The notes beneath the pieces were generated by a model that saw only the letters and a program-made list of their open reading frames with translations, was not told the DNA's origin and did not search any database. From Nymphaea colorata (Eukaryota > Streptophyta > Magnoliopsida > Nymphaeales > Nymphaeaceae): DNA of 64,000 nucleotides. Positions 11,880 through 23,060 of this stretch are shown piece after piece. The DNA lies in the NCBI RefSeq assembly GCF_008831285.2, contig NC_045148.1, positions 21,633,002 through 21,697,001 on the forward strand, written 5' to 3'. Each line of letters begins with the position of its first letter. The first letter of the stretch is position 1. A program made the position numbers and the translations under genes.

Positions 11880-12290
11880 TTAATTGGACATCTGACCAAA
11901 CCAGTTCAAGAAATATCGGATATGGAAAAAAATTTAATATCCGATTAAGAAATTGGATTGGATTCAGATTTAAGAAACGACGTCTGACTGGATTCAGATT
12001 CAGATTTGGATGTACATATATATCCAATTGGATTTGGATTCAGATTCAGATCCATAATGCATTTAATTTTCAATAAAAATCTTATATTCAAGTGCCCTTA
12101 CATTTTGAAAATCAGCCAGAATTGATTCAGAATTCGAATTCAGATCGTGATATTGGATTTTAGATTCATGGTTTGTCTTCGAATCAGAATTTGAATATGG
12201 ATATGTGAATATCCAAAAAAACAGATATAGTTCAAGATTTATCTTATTTGAATCTAATACAATAACATCCCTACTCCCAACTCTAATCCA
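11880..12290. repeat. Dispersed repeat rich in GGATTCAGATTC words
   Basis: The body is made of short words such as GGATTCAGATTCAGAT, TGTACATATATATCCAATT and GAATATGGATATGTGAATAT. Other copies are at 13845-13990, 49880-50660, 51060-51300, 56935-57115, 60515-60950 and 61800-62190, in both orientations. One edge reads ACATCCCTACT; the copy at 60515 begins GGATGTTAATGGATC and ends GTTGACAACCCTA. This suggests a MITE-like element, but terminal repeats were not proven. Confidence 0.6.
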
Positions 12291-12431
12291 AGGACTCCAA
12301 AAGACAATAAATAACAAAAGATACAAAGCCCTTAAATTATTCCCTACTGGCCTGCAAGTGTCATACAACAGAGATAGCTAATAAGAAACTTTGGTAGATA
12401 AACAAAATTAAAAACTCCATCATATACGTAT

Positions 12432-12590
<159 letters not shown>

Positions 12591-12591
12591 A

Positions 12592-12949
12592 GTCATAGAA
12601 AATACGTTTTTTTTTTAAAATGAATAAATGCGATAAATTAAATGTCCGTTTAAAACTTAAAAAAACAATGTTTTTTTCAAAAAAACGTTAAAAATGAAAA
12701 AAAACATTTTAACCTGTTTTTAACGTTTTCTCGTGTTTTTCACTTTTTTCATTTGTTTCATTTTTTTAATGCCAAACAGTTTTTTTTTTATTTGTTGCAA
12801 ATCTACTTATCTTTTAATGTTTATGTTACTGGTTTCTCACTTATTTTACTTTCTGCTCGTTTTTAGTTTTTTAAAATTTTTAAAAATTTACCATATTTTT
12901 CTACTTTTTTCAAGTGTGCTGTATTATACCCGAGAATAACCTCGCTAAT

Positions 12950-12989
<40 letters not shown>
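12592..12989. repeat. Copy of the AT-rich MITE-like family, then a (TA)n run
   Basis: It carries the words AATGCCAAACAG plus a T run, TTTCTCACTTATTTTACTTT and ACCATATTTTTCTAC, in the same order as at 399-540 (in part). It ends GTATTATACCCGAGAATAACC, a diverged form of the family's right end. A (TA)n run follows at 12953-12989. Confidence 0.5.
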
Positions 12990-12993
<4 letters not shown>

Positions 12994-13844
12994 GATTTTG
13001 TATTTAAAAAATAGCAGATTATAAACTTTTGACGAACTCTTTGCAGAGGCTGCTAACAGTAAAAATGCTAGTTCTTTCTTATAAATCCTGTTTCACTTCT
13101 TATTTGGCTTGGTAATCAACCGATCAACCTTGGTCAAAGCATGTAAATTTAAATAGTGAAAGAAAGGAAAGAAAATTTGATAGAAGTAATTAAGAATGTC
13201 AAATTTATTCATGTCATCTCGTATTGTTAGATGTCATATGCAGAGTCTGGACGATGCGAAATGTACATTTTATTGCACTAAAGAAAAAAGATTTCACTGC
13301 TGCAAGTAATATAGGGACCTTCAAAAGTCATAAGAAGAGCTAAGACACTAAATCTAAAACTCTGAATTGATAGGCCACCAAAAGTTTCAAGGAATCCCAT
13401 CAATTTGGAAACTCAGTCATAGTTATAACAGCAAAAATATAATTATCAAACTTTTTACTTACTAAACTTTCAAAAAACCAAAATTTTTAACAATTGCTAA
13501 TAATGTGACGTTTGGAAAACTTGAGCATGTAGAAAAAAGATCAAAATTTTGACTTTTCCATGGATTTGCAGAAATTTTCAAAACTTCTTTTCCTTTTTTT
13601 TTTGCAAAGTATTGTCTCAACCAATTTCTTGACCACAGTTTTCAAATCTCAAAGACTGATTGAAATGTTCCAATGCAAAAGTTCTTAATTTTTGTCTCCC
13701 ATATATGGGCATGGGTGTTCCTAAGTTTGAGACGACAAGGGCAATGATCAATAACACAAGTTCATCAGAGAAGAAAAAGAATAATCCAAACATATTCTCT
13801 AAGAGAGACCTCCACAACACAGGAAGCCCTGGCACAGGTTGATC
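12990..13844. other. Non-coding interval, nothing recognised
   Basis: Both strands have only short, low-complexity open frames. I see no protein family, RNA gene or clear element. Confidence 0.4.
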
Positions 13845-13990
13845 TGAATCTGTATCGGATCCGATACTTATATATATCAGAATCTGAATCTGAATCTAGT
13901 CGGATGTTATTTCTTAAATACGAAGACATCTATTTCTTAGAGATTAATTTTTTTCCATATCTGTTTTTTTTTTTTTTGAACGGTTCAATT
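13845..13990. repeat. Short copy of the GGATTCAGATTC repeat family
   Basis: Words TCAGAATCTGAATCTGAATC, GTCGGATGTTATTTCTTAAAT and TTTTTTTCCATATCTG match the copies at 60780-60890 and 57000-57070. It is partial. Confidence 0.55.
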
Positions 13991-14233
13991 GGGCATGCGA
14001 TTGAGATGTAAAATGACATTTAAAGTCCATCCATCTTACCAAGTGAAATACGAGGCAGTTCCAATTCTTTTGCTTCCATTACATGGAAAGGCATGATATC
14101 TAGATAAAAGGTAGAAACAGAGAGAGAACATATAATTAAGTGACAAATTGTCAATGATTTTGCAAAAATTATCAAAAACAATAAAGGAATACAGAAAACG
14201 TATAAGAGAAAGGGAGGAAGGGGGTGGTGGGAT

Positions 14234-14734
14234 TCAAGAAGGAGTTGGAGTTGGTAAGGCGATGTTGGTCAGGATAATGCTCCCGATAAGGCTCGGACGC
14301 TCCTTTAAGCCAAAACTCCCTTCGAGTGGATCCATTAGCGCCACAAAGACGGGTAGCCTTTGCTTGTTGAACGCCACGTCAGCATTGGGATTGATAACCA
14401 CATCCACCATCACCTCGAATTCCTCTATTGAGGCATTACCTTCTTTTCCTATTCGCTTGACACCACTTTTTGAGGTGTGCTTAATCCTTGAGCGCTCACC
14501 CTAGGCCTACTGACCTGCCCAAATGCAGAAGACACGAATCAATTTCTTGAAAATGTCACCGGTTTCATAATTTGTCGTGAAGTTTGAATGGTTATCATGC
14601 TTCAGTAGGCCTAGTAACAACAGTATTTTCTTAAGCCATACCTCGGGCTTGTTCCTCTGAGGCACCGCCACAGCTCCTACTTCCCGTGTGCAAACTGCAA
14701 CCGCATAGGCATCAGAATAAACTATTAGAACCAC
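14234..14734 (-). other. Degenerate coding-like frames, family not recognised
   Basis: Two adjacent minus-strand frames look protein-like rather than random. The upstream one (about 14734-14507) reads VCTREVGAVAVPQRNK, later GDIFKKLIRVFCIWAG. The downstream one (about 14500-14234, 89 codons, ending in TGA) reads IEEFEVMVDVVINPN, later LPVFVALMDPLEGSFG, ending LPTPTPS. They are in different frames and separated by stops, so they are either exons of a small gene or remains of captured or retroelement coding sequence. No start codon or domain can be assigned and I do not name a function. They lie directly downstream of a Copia-like LTR in the same orientation. Confidence 0.3.
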
Positions 14735-14789
14735 ATTTCACATATGCTAGTGCAGATATAACTAAGCAAATGCATGCACACTCTACCAG

Positions 14790-15055
14790 CCTCCTATGGA
14801 AGAAGTGTTAAAACATGGAAAAAGAAAAAAAAAACTCACACATGTACCTGGTTCGGCATTTTGGTGTTTGCATCCATGGTAAAGAAAGTTCTCTCTTTAT
14901 TCATTCTCTGATGTTCTTGAGAGAAGATGGACTCTCAATATATAGAGTACAGGCCAGACCATTTTAGGTAAGATAATCACGCAGGAATCCTGCGTGATAA
15001 ACAAAGTGTAAAAAAGGGATCAGATCTCTTATCAGGATCTGTTATTGTTATGCAA
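14790..15055 (-). mobile_element. Copia-like LTR (solo or truncated), minus orientation
   Basis: On the minus strand there is, in order: a 23-base perfect dyad (14976-14998); a TATA box (TCTATATATTGAG, about 14944-14933); TTCTCTCAAGAACATCAG; AATAAA; and the U5-type motif CATGGATGCAAACACC...TGCCGAACCAGGT. The combination of a TATA box, CTCTCAAGAACA, AATAAA and GTGGATG...GCCGAACCACGT is common in plant Copia LTRs (from general knowledge of such LTRs). The ends are approximate. A degenerate primer-binding-like TGGTAGAG lies about 40 bases beyond. The ATG inside it opens only a 10-codon frame, so it is not treated as a gene. Confidence 0.4.
14976..14998. promoter_or_regulatory. Perfect 23-bp dyad next to a TATA box
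   Basis: ATCACGCAGGA, a central A, then TCCTGCGTGAT: an exact 11+1+11 inverted repeat. It lies about 30-40 bases upstream (on the minus strand) of TCTATATATTGAG. Its position suggests a regulator-binding site in the LTR promoter, which is an inference. Confidence 0.5.
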
Positions 15056-17834
15056 ACTTCATTTTCGGTGGTTAATGGATTGGGATAGAAATTGTGTATT
15101 ATCATGATCTTGTATACCAAAAATCTTGTAAGTGATAACCTTTTGTTGTATTATATATATGTTACTTAAAGGAATCAATAAAAACAAGTTCTCTCCAGCT
15201 TTATCTTTCAGGCTTCCTTTGTTTTCTTCTCTAAGTTTTCTCACAAAGCAACAAGATCTTGATGGGTAAGGGAACAATGAAATAAGGAAACTATGAGAAA
15301 GGCATCTCTAGATAAACCTTCCCAACAGAGAAATGAGGTAATGGAGGCAATCCATGTGATTTTGCTAACTATATATGGCTCATTCTTGGAAGTCTTGTAG
15401 TTGCGTCGCTTATGATGGCTGTGAAGGGTAAAACCTACCGATTGGACTTGAACCATGGCTTCCATGCATGCTGTGAGAATTTGGAAGGTCACGGTTCATA
15501 AAAGGTTTCTTAAACACTGAGGAGAAACGACCAAAAATTTACAAGAAGATGGTAACTGAAACTTGCTTAGATTCCTAAATTAGTCAGACTCTCATAGGAG
15601 CCAAGATTGGAAGGTTGTGTTGGATTTACAGTGCAAATTTTGATTCCCATTCTACCATCTTTTCTGGGTATTTGGGATTTTCCTAAGAAAACAATAAGAT
15701 AGTGGTGGGACAAACATATAATTTATGACCAGCAGCATCTTTAAACGAATTCCCTTTCCTACTGTTTGTTTTGGCTTATTCTTAGTAATCAAAACATAAA
15801 CAATTGATAACGTGCTCAACAACTGCCAATTGGTATAAGCCGCAGAGACCTGAGTTTTTCATCTAAACTTTAGAGAGCAGTGGATTCCACCTGTGTTTGG
15901 TTTCAGGACACATGAATTTTTGCCCGTTCAATAATTTTGATCTCATACCCTCGACTTTCGATCCAAGCTTTTCGATTCACATTCAGCCATGTCAGTGGAA
16001 ACTTTATTTTAAAGGAAACTGATGGAAAAGTCAGAATTTCAAGACACAATCCTCGAGATGTTCTACTTTTTTACTGTTAATTTCACGGAAAACATGAATT
16101 TCATTGCTCTAGACAATCAGAATCCTTAATTTTTGTTATGAACACGACCACTCTTTGAAACCTTAATTTAATGTTCAAACTTGGGCCCAATTATATGGAG
16201 TATCCCCACAAGATCTGCCTCATAGTCCATTCAAAATATGTTAACCATATATTAATTGTTTTATGAAAGGAAAAAAAATCTAGCTCCATCGCTTATTGCG
16301 GAAGACAAAAAATCCCACAAAAATGAAAAAAGAACACAAGTCATGGGCTTGGTGCTGGGTGTGCAGGTCACCATTTTGCTGGTCTGCATCTGCATGAAGG
16401 CACCATTATTCTCTCCATCTCAATATCTGTGTAAGTAGTGGCCCGTTGTTTTGCAGTTACCTCTGTTCTAATTTTCTTTCCCGAGTTGCTACGGAAAAGT
16501 GCAGCATGGCTCGAGTTTGACACGCAAGTTCCAGTTAGCTAGTATTTAACTGTTCCATTGCTGTATATCATTTCTAGTGTAGGCAGCATATCTTCGTGGC
16601 TAAAAATATGGAATGAATAAAAATTGTTACCATCAAAAAGACGTTTTTTTTTTCCTTTGCATCCTTGTATTGCCGAATGCATTGGAAGAAGCGGCATATA
16701 TATGGAAGAACCAGCACCAAAGGAATTGCAACAGAATGACTACCGCAAACAGAATCGGCTTCAAACCATGCAATTGTTGCAACCTGGAACCAATTTTTTT
16801 TTCTTTCAATAACAAACTCACACTCTGTTGCTCCAAATAAGAAAAAAAGAAAAAAAACAGTAAACAATGAAAAAGAAAGATAAGTGATTATGGAGCGAGC
16901 TTTTCATCTTAACCGAGTTTTTTATATTAAAAAGTTGAATTCCTCCATTCATGCTTCCCCTCCTTCCTAGAAGCACCCCCAACTTACAATTTTCAGAATT
17001 CTATTTAAAAAATATATAAGTACAAAAAAAAATCTAATACTGTGGTTTTGGCAATGTCAAAATCAAGTGTGAATGTCATGTTTCGCAACAGATATTTAAT
17101 TCAATGTACCAAAAGTTTGGATGGGTTAGCCCAATATCCATCTACATTTTGGCCAATTGATGGCTGGTCATAACCCCCTGAAAACATGCCTTAAGCTAAT
17201 ACAAACTAATATATGTATAATTTGTCCTGGGTCTATTAGTCATTTTTATCAATTTAAAACAAGCTTAAGTTATTAACAACTTTTTGCTATTGGCAAACAC
17301 ATTTTGTTTAAGTAGTGGTGCAAAACTTACATTGTGTTTTATGACAGTGTGAAAATGGTTTTTCATGTCACTAGTTATTCTTCAGTCTTCTTTTTATTTT
17401 ATTGTGTTTTCTTGTTCTAACCAAGTACGGCGTTCCAATTCCAGTGACCTTTGTGCTCAGCCGCCAAGAATGGATATACATTGTTGGGGTGGACAAAGCA
17501 TCTCATAATAGATTTTGACTCAAGTTCTGACGATGATTTATCTCTTCAGTAGGACCTGGACAAGCTTTTCTCATTTTTTTTTCTCTTACACTGTTTGAAA
17601 ACCATGCCTTGGTTTTCCACTGGACAATTCATTTAAGACAAATTATCCAGTGAAACTCATTTGAGACAGTTTCCACCTACAATGTTATTTATGTAATGAC
17701 CCATGGCTGGAGCCAAACTAGAATTTAGCAATATTGAAGTCTATTTTGAGTAAAAAATTCCATAGCCCAATTATGTAGGCTAAATTCCCGTTTTTTTTTA
17801 CGTTGCAATGTAAATTGAATGGACTTCCATTGGA
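15056..17834. other. Non-coding interval without a recognised gene
   Basis: A plus-strand stretch at about 15130-15250 (TTATATATATGTTAC, GAATCAATAAAAAC, then pyrimidine-rich sequence) could be a second LTR-like promoter and polyadenylation region facing away from the first, but the evidence is thin. The rest (15.3-17.8 kb) holds only short open frames. Confidence 0.35.
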
Positions 17835-18223
17835 TTAAAATTGTTGCTATTCATAATCAGAATTTGGAGATTGGGCAGGAAGCAACCAACATCTTTAGGG
17901 AGATGCCCTCTTAGTTGATTGGCCACCAAACTCAAAGACTGAAGAGTGGATATGTTAAACAAGCTCCCAGGCAGTATACCAGTGAGATTGTTTATTTCCA
18001 CATTAAATAATGTTAAGTGGGTTAAGCTTCCCAACTCGAAAAGAATGTTCCCGTGCATATGTTTTTTAAACAATATCAAGGAACTCCTGTTTTGAGAGGT
18101 TGGCAACAATGATTGGAATGGTTCCCGTGAGCCTGTAACCATAAAGGTTTATGTGCTTGAGTTCCAGCAGACTGCCTAGGAACTCTGGAATGCTTCCATA
18201 GAATTGGTTATGTGGTGCTGACA

Positions 18224-21218
18224 TGTAATCACCCCAAATTTTTCCAAAATTTTTCAAGATCCAAAATAGATCCCAAACCTAAGTTCAGATCCAAATTGAG
18301 CATTTCAGATCCAAAATTCAAATCGTGTTCGAAACGACAAAATTTGAGTGTCGCGCATGCATAGACCTTCCCTTTGTTTTAAAAACTCATTTCTCAGGCC
18401 AAAATGTCTTTTTAAACCCAAGTTGCATGCTCGAACGAGTCGACAATCGACTAAACCAAAATCAGATTTAGAGCGAGTTCGGAGTTGCTCAAAATGGAGT
18501 CAACCGCCCATTTTTCTTTAACAAAGAATTTTTTTTTACATATTTTAAATAAAAATGAATGTTTAAACAATATTTTTATTTCATATTTATTTTATTAGAT
18601 TTTATTAAATTTTATTTGACTTAAAAAAAATGTTCGAGTTCTAGCGTGGGACAGCGCCCGGTGCTGTTGCGTCTGGGCACTGTTATTTGCCCATCCCCCC
18701 CACCCTTTGACAAAAAAATGACCTCCAAGGGGCGGTTTTAGTCTTTTTGGGTGGGCAACAGCCCTGCCACATCAGAAAATGTTTTTATAGGGCTAATGGC
18801 CAATCCCATTTATTTGAAGCCTATTTCTTTTATAAAAAATTGAAAATAATTCAATATACATGAAATTCTGATGAAAATGTTATGAAATTCAAAAAAATCA
18901 AAATTTGGGTTTTGGCTCCAAAATCCTCCATAAATACCTCCACAATCCCCCCATCTTGGGTAAGACTCGCCCTTGGGAGAAACTCTAGAGTATTCCCACT
19001 TGAAGACTTAGGGTTTCTCTTGAGCTCTCTGTCTCTCCCTCTTCCTCTTTCCATTTCTCCTCTTCCTCTCCAACTTGGAGCAAGCCATAACTCTCTTGGA
19101 GGCATCATCTTAAAGCTCCACTCAGGGGGATCTTTAAGTGAAGGTGTTCATCTTCCCTAGGTCATTTCTCATTAGAGATATGTAATCATCATCCCCCTCA
19201 TTCCTTTGTTATTTTCTTTTCTTCTCATCTTCATCTACCCATAGCCAAAAGAGATAGTACTCAATCTCTTTTTAGAGACAAGAGGTTCCTCTCTTATTTT
19301 CTTTTCTTCTCATCTTTCATCTCTCCATAGCAAAGGAGATAGTACTCAATCTCTTTTTAGAGATAAGAGGCTATGCTCAAGTGCACCGGGAGCATGGAAA
19401 GATGAGATGATCTTTCATTTCCTGATTGAATAATGTTTTCTCTTTTATTGAATATAGCATTGTCTTTCTTTCTTTATTTTCTTCTCATCTTCATCTCCCT
19501 TTGGCCAAAGGAGATAGCACTCAATCTCTTTTTAGAGACAAGAGGCTATTCTCAAGTGCACCGGGAGCTTGAAAAGAAGAGATGATATTTCATTTCATGA
19601 TTGAATTATGTTTTCTCTTTTATTGGATATAGCATTGTCTTCCTTTCTTTATTTTCTTTTCATCTTCATCTTCCTATGGCCAAAGGAGATGACACTCCAT
19701 CCCTTTCTAGAGACAAGAGGCTATGCTCAAGTGCACCGTAAGCATGAAAAGATAAGATGATCTTTCATTTCATGATTGAATCATGTTTTCTCTTTATTGA
19801 ATATAACATTGTCTTTCCTTCTTTATTTTCTTCTCATCTTCATCTCTCCATGGCTAAAGGAGATAGAACTCAATATCTTTTTAGAGACAAGAGGCTATGC
19901 TCAAGCGCACCGAGAGCATGGTAAGACGAGATGATCTTTCGTTTCATGATTATATCATGTTTTCTCTTTCATTGAATATAACAATGTCTTTCTTTCTTTA
20001 TTTTCTTCTCATATTCATTTCCCATGGCCAAAGAACATTACACTCAATATTTTTTTAGAGACACGAGGCTATGCTCAAGTGCACCGGGAGCATGGAAGGA
20101 TGAGATGATCTTTCATTTCATGATTAAATCATGTTTTCTCTTTTATTGAATATAGCATTGTTTCTTTCTTCATTTTTCTCTCACCTTCATCTCCCCATGG
20201 CCAAAGGATATAGCACTCAACCTCTTTTTAGAGACAAGAGGCTATGCTCAAGTGCACTAGGAGTATGGAAAGATGAGATGATCTTTCATTTCATGATTAA
20301 ATCTTATTTTCTCTTTATTCAATATAGCATTGTTTCATTTTTCATTTTTCTCTCATCTTCATCACCCCATAGCAAAAGGAGATAACACTCAACCTATTTT
20401 TTAAATACAAGAGGCTATGCTCAAAGGCACCGGGAGCATGGGAAGATGAGATGGTATATCATTTCATAGTTAGATCATGCCCTCCCTCCTAGTTGGACTT
20501 CTCTCTTTCCAACATCCTCCCCTCTCTCTCTCTTTCCTTCATTGAAATTTGTATATATATTATTCATGCATAGTTGCGTGGTTTTCCATTTATATGTGAA
20601 TGTATGATGGGAATGAGAGTGTGGTTTGGGGTTCTTTATTTTTATATTCATATTAATTTCAAGGTTGGGACTTGTCCAACCTGGGGAAACCTTCACGAAT
20701 ATGTATATGTTAAAAATGCATTCTCATGTCATTGCGTATAGTTTCCTTCTTAATCATCCAATTAAAAACCCTAACGAGTGCCTCGTTATGTTGCTTGATT
20801 TTCTACCATACCTAACGGTGGAAGATTTTTCCTTGTAACAAACCATATAATAACATTTTATGCTTGTATATAAATCATATTTTACAAAATATTTTTAAAA
20901 GCAAATACCATCTCTATTGTGGCTTTGGAGATTTATCTTAGGCTCTTGCATGAGTCCAAGCTCCCCTCTGGCCCACATCAAAACATGAAGTCGGTTGTTT
21001 TCCATTTCTTGATTTTAAATCTCATGAAGAAATGTATGTATATACATGTTATATACATATATGTGTACATGAGGATTTTCTTTTTCTTTTTATGTTTCTA
21101 CACTTTATTTTTTAAATTTTCATATACATATGAATGCAAATATACATGTGTTATATTTTCTCTCTCTATAACTTTTTGTTCATCTTTTCAAGATGAATGT
21201 CTTATCCTACAAATTTCT

Positions 21219-21255
<37 letters not shown>

Positions 21256-22204
21256 TATATATATATATATCTTTTTCTTTCCCTCTCTATTTAGTTAAGA
21301 TTCATTTTTAAAAGCTCATACAAATACTTATACAAACATATGGAGAATATATATCTCCTTTTATTTCAAAATCTTTCATCTAATGATCTTTGAAGTCTTT
21401 TTTTCTCTCTCTCTCTTTCTTTTTATAAGAATATTGCATATCCTCCATTCCTTTAAACATTTTCTCATGATCTTTTATTTACTTACTTCACTAAGACCAA
21501 AAAACAAGTAATGATCCAATATTAGATTCATGTTTGATGGTCTACAACCCCAATCCATTTTCAAAAACTTTTCCTTCTTATATATGAATGTTATGGTCTA
21601 CAACCCCAATCCAAAGCAAAAATCTTAAATGAATGTTATGGTAGGAATGCTCTTAGATGAATGTTATGGTAGGAATGAATGATTTTTCTTTCCAATCATG
21701 TAGGATCAATGCATTCATGCATTCTCACCCACTTAATTTCACTTATGATCACAAGCACTCCCCAAAGGAACTTAAGCAAGATGAGATCGAGCTCTAAGTT
21801 GGTGGTAACCAAATTATAGCAAATCTCAAACCTACTTAAAGTCTTAAGAGAACACTAAAATGATTTCAAAATGATTTCTCAAGCTTTTCAAATAGTATTT
21901 ACTAATTCCACTTTTTTTCCAAAACATTTCACATTTTCAAGCAACTATTCAAGAATATTTTCAAAAGTTTGAAACATCAAACTTTCAACATTTTTCTACA
22001 CCACATATAGAATCAAATGGATGTTTAAGTTAAAAGGAATTCATCAATGATGAACATAGCCCTTGGATTGATTACCCTATGTAAAGGCACCAGGAATGGT
22101 CGATCATCATACCGACGGGTGAGTCCCTTCCGTTCTTATTTCAAAACAAAACGTCATTTTTCTGGAGTACTCCAAAACCAACAAAAAATTTTGGGATGCA
22201 AACA
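18224..22204. mobile_element. 3981-bp LTR (probable solo LTR) inserted in copy D
   Basis: The element begins TGTAATCACCCC and ends GGGATGCAAACA, so it has TG...CA ends. It is flanked by the 5-base direct repeat TGACA at 18219-18223 and 22205-22209. The uninterrupted paralogue in copy C has the site once (TGTTA on the coding strand near 36382). I find no second copy of either terminus inside and no gag or pol coding region. One LTR with a target duplication and nothing internal fits a solo LTR left by LTR-LTR recombination. A leader with ATAAATACCTCCACAATCC and GGTTTCTCTTGAGCTCTCTG at 18930-19040 looks like the promoter and R region. Assignment to Gypsy or Copia is not possible; LTRs this long are more usual in Gypsy lineages. 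Confidence 0.8.
19205..20470. repeat. Tandem array of about seven 174-bp units inside the LTR
   Basis: Each unit contains AGAGACAAGAGGCTATGCTC, AAGTGCACCGGGAGCATGG, GATGATCTTTCATTTCATGA, TTGAATATAGCATTGTC and TTCATCTCCCCATGGCCAAA. The AGAGACAAGAGGC word recurs near 19361, 19535, 19710, 19885, 20057, 20232 and 20405, a spacing of 173-175 bases, preceded by a partial unit at 19275. The related decayed elements elsewhere in the window have roughly one unit, so the array expanded in this lineage. Confidence 0.9.
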
Positions 22205-22689
22205 TGACATTATTTGGAGACCTTGACAATGGCTCAGTGTTTGTGGGATCAACCCCTCAAAATTGTTTTTTCTTAGAGAAAGATTTCTATTTGAGGGTGG
22301 CAACTAAAATTAATGGGAAGATGACCATGGAAACTGTCATTTGTAAGATCAAGAACCTGTAAGAGGGAGAGATTGCTAATGTATGAATAGAGAGTACCTT
22401 CAAGTACTGTGTTGCTAAGGTTCAGACCATCGACCCTTTGTGAACCAGGACTGCATGAAGCTCCATTCCACACACAGAAGGAGATATTGGAATTCCAGTT
22501 TCATAACACATTATAAGGGTCTTTAGTGACAAGAGATTTGAAAGACAGCAATCCGAATTGATCAGTCACGTTGCTCAGAGAAAGAAGGGCTCAGGGCACC
22601 TCCCCTTGGCCGAGAGCCACAATCAAGGTGAAGGAAGAAAAACATAAAAGAAAGACAAGCGCCTGAGGTGACCAACCGGTGGTTGCCAT

Positions 22690-23060
22690 GCCTGTCCAAT
22701 TTGTTATGCAGAACATGCATGAGCAGGAATTCAATGTCTTCAATTTATGTATAGATTCTCTTCCAGAAAATTTCTCTTTTTCTTTTTCAAGTGGTAGAAG
22801 GCTCGGGTCTTACTGCTTTGGAACACATTGTTTCATATTTCCAAATTGAGGGGCATGGCTCATAATTACATCAATGAGACTCTTTCTTGTTTCCCTTTAC
22901 CACTTTCAATTCTATTCAATCCCAAATCAAAGTTCTCAATTGAGCTTATTTTTTCCCAAGATATCCCAAACTGGTTTCTACCATAGTCACAGATATACTG
23001 TCCACCTTTTAAATGGTGAGGTTTTTCTATCATATAATATGGTAACATGGAGAAAACAGG
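22690..23060 (-). promoter_or_regulatory. Conserved 5' flank of copy D
   Basis: It shares GAAGGCTCGGGTCTTAC, ACATCAATGAGACTCTTTC, TTGTTTCCCTTTA and CAATCCCAAATCAAAGTT with the copy A flank (9230-9345) on the same strand, so copies A and D arose by duplication including promoter sequence. Confidence 0.6.

Larger units (their letters stand above)
17835..22689 (-). pseudogene. LRR-XII receptor-like kinase copy D, split by an LTR insertion and 3'-truncated
   Basis: The start is an ATG at 22689 (MATTGW..., hydrophobic signal peptide). The LRR N-cap (NGASCSPGSQRVDGLNL) and first LRRs run down to about 22210 with at least two stops (VP*ALLS, NVL*NWN). A 3981-base LTR element then interrupts the frame, and the LRRs resume at 18218 (NQFYGSIPEFLGSLLELK...GHLPKDVGCFLPNL). 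Coding homology stops at about 17835 in MNSNNFNP, about one third into the usual ectodomain. No membrane segment, kinase or second exon follows on this side. The order and content of the two halves match copy C without a gap, so this is one gene broken by insertion and then truncated. Confidence 0.85.

Noticed and set aside
14848-14877. A short first exon (MDANTKMPNQ) with TATA box and GT donor, as the start of a minus-strand gene
   Set aside because: The surrounding motifs (AATAAA before the ATG, GGATG...GCCGAACCA) fit the R/U5 part of a Copia LTR better, and no in-frame second exon could be joined.
16574-16867. 97-codon minus-strand frame with hydrophobic stretches
   Set aside because: Low-complexity, overlaps equally long frames on both strands, and shows no domain or promoter.
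19205-20470. CRISPR-like array
   Set aside because: The 174-bp units repeat throughout without unique spacers, and the DNA is plant nuclear.
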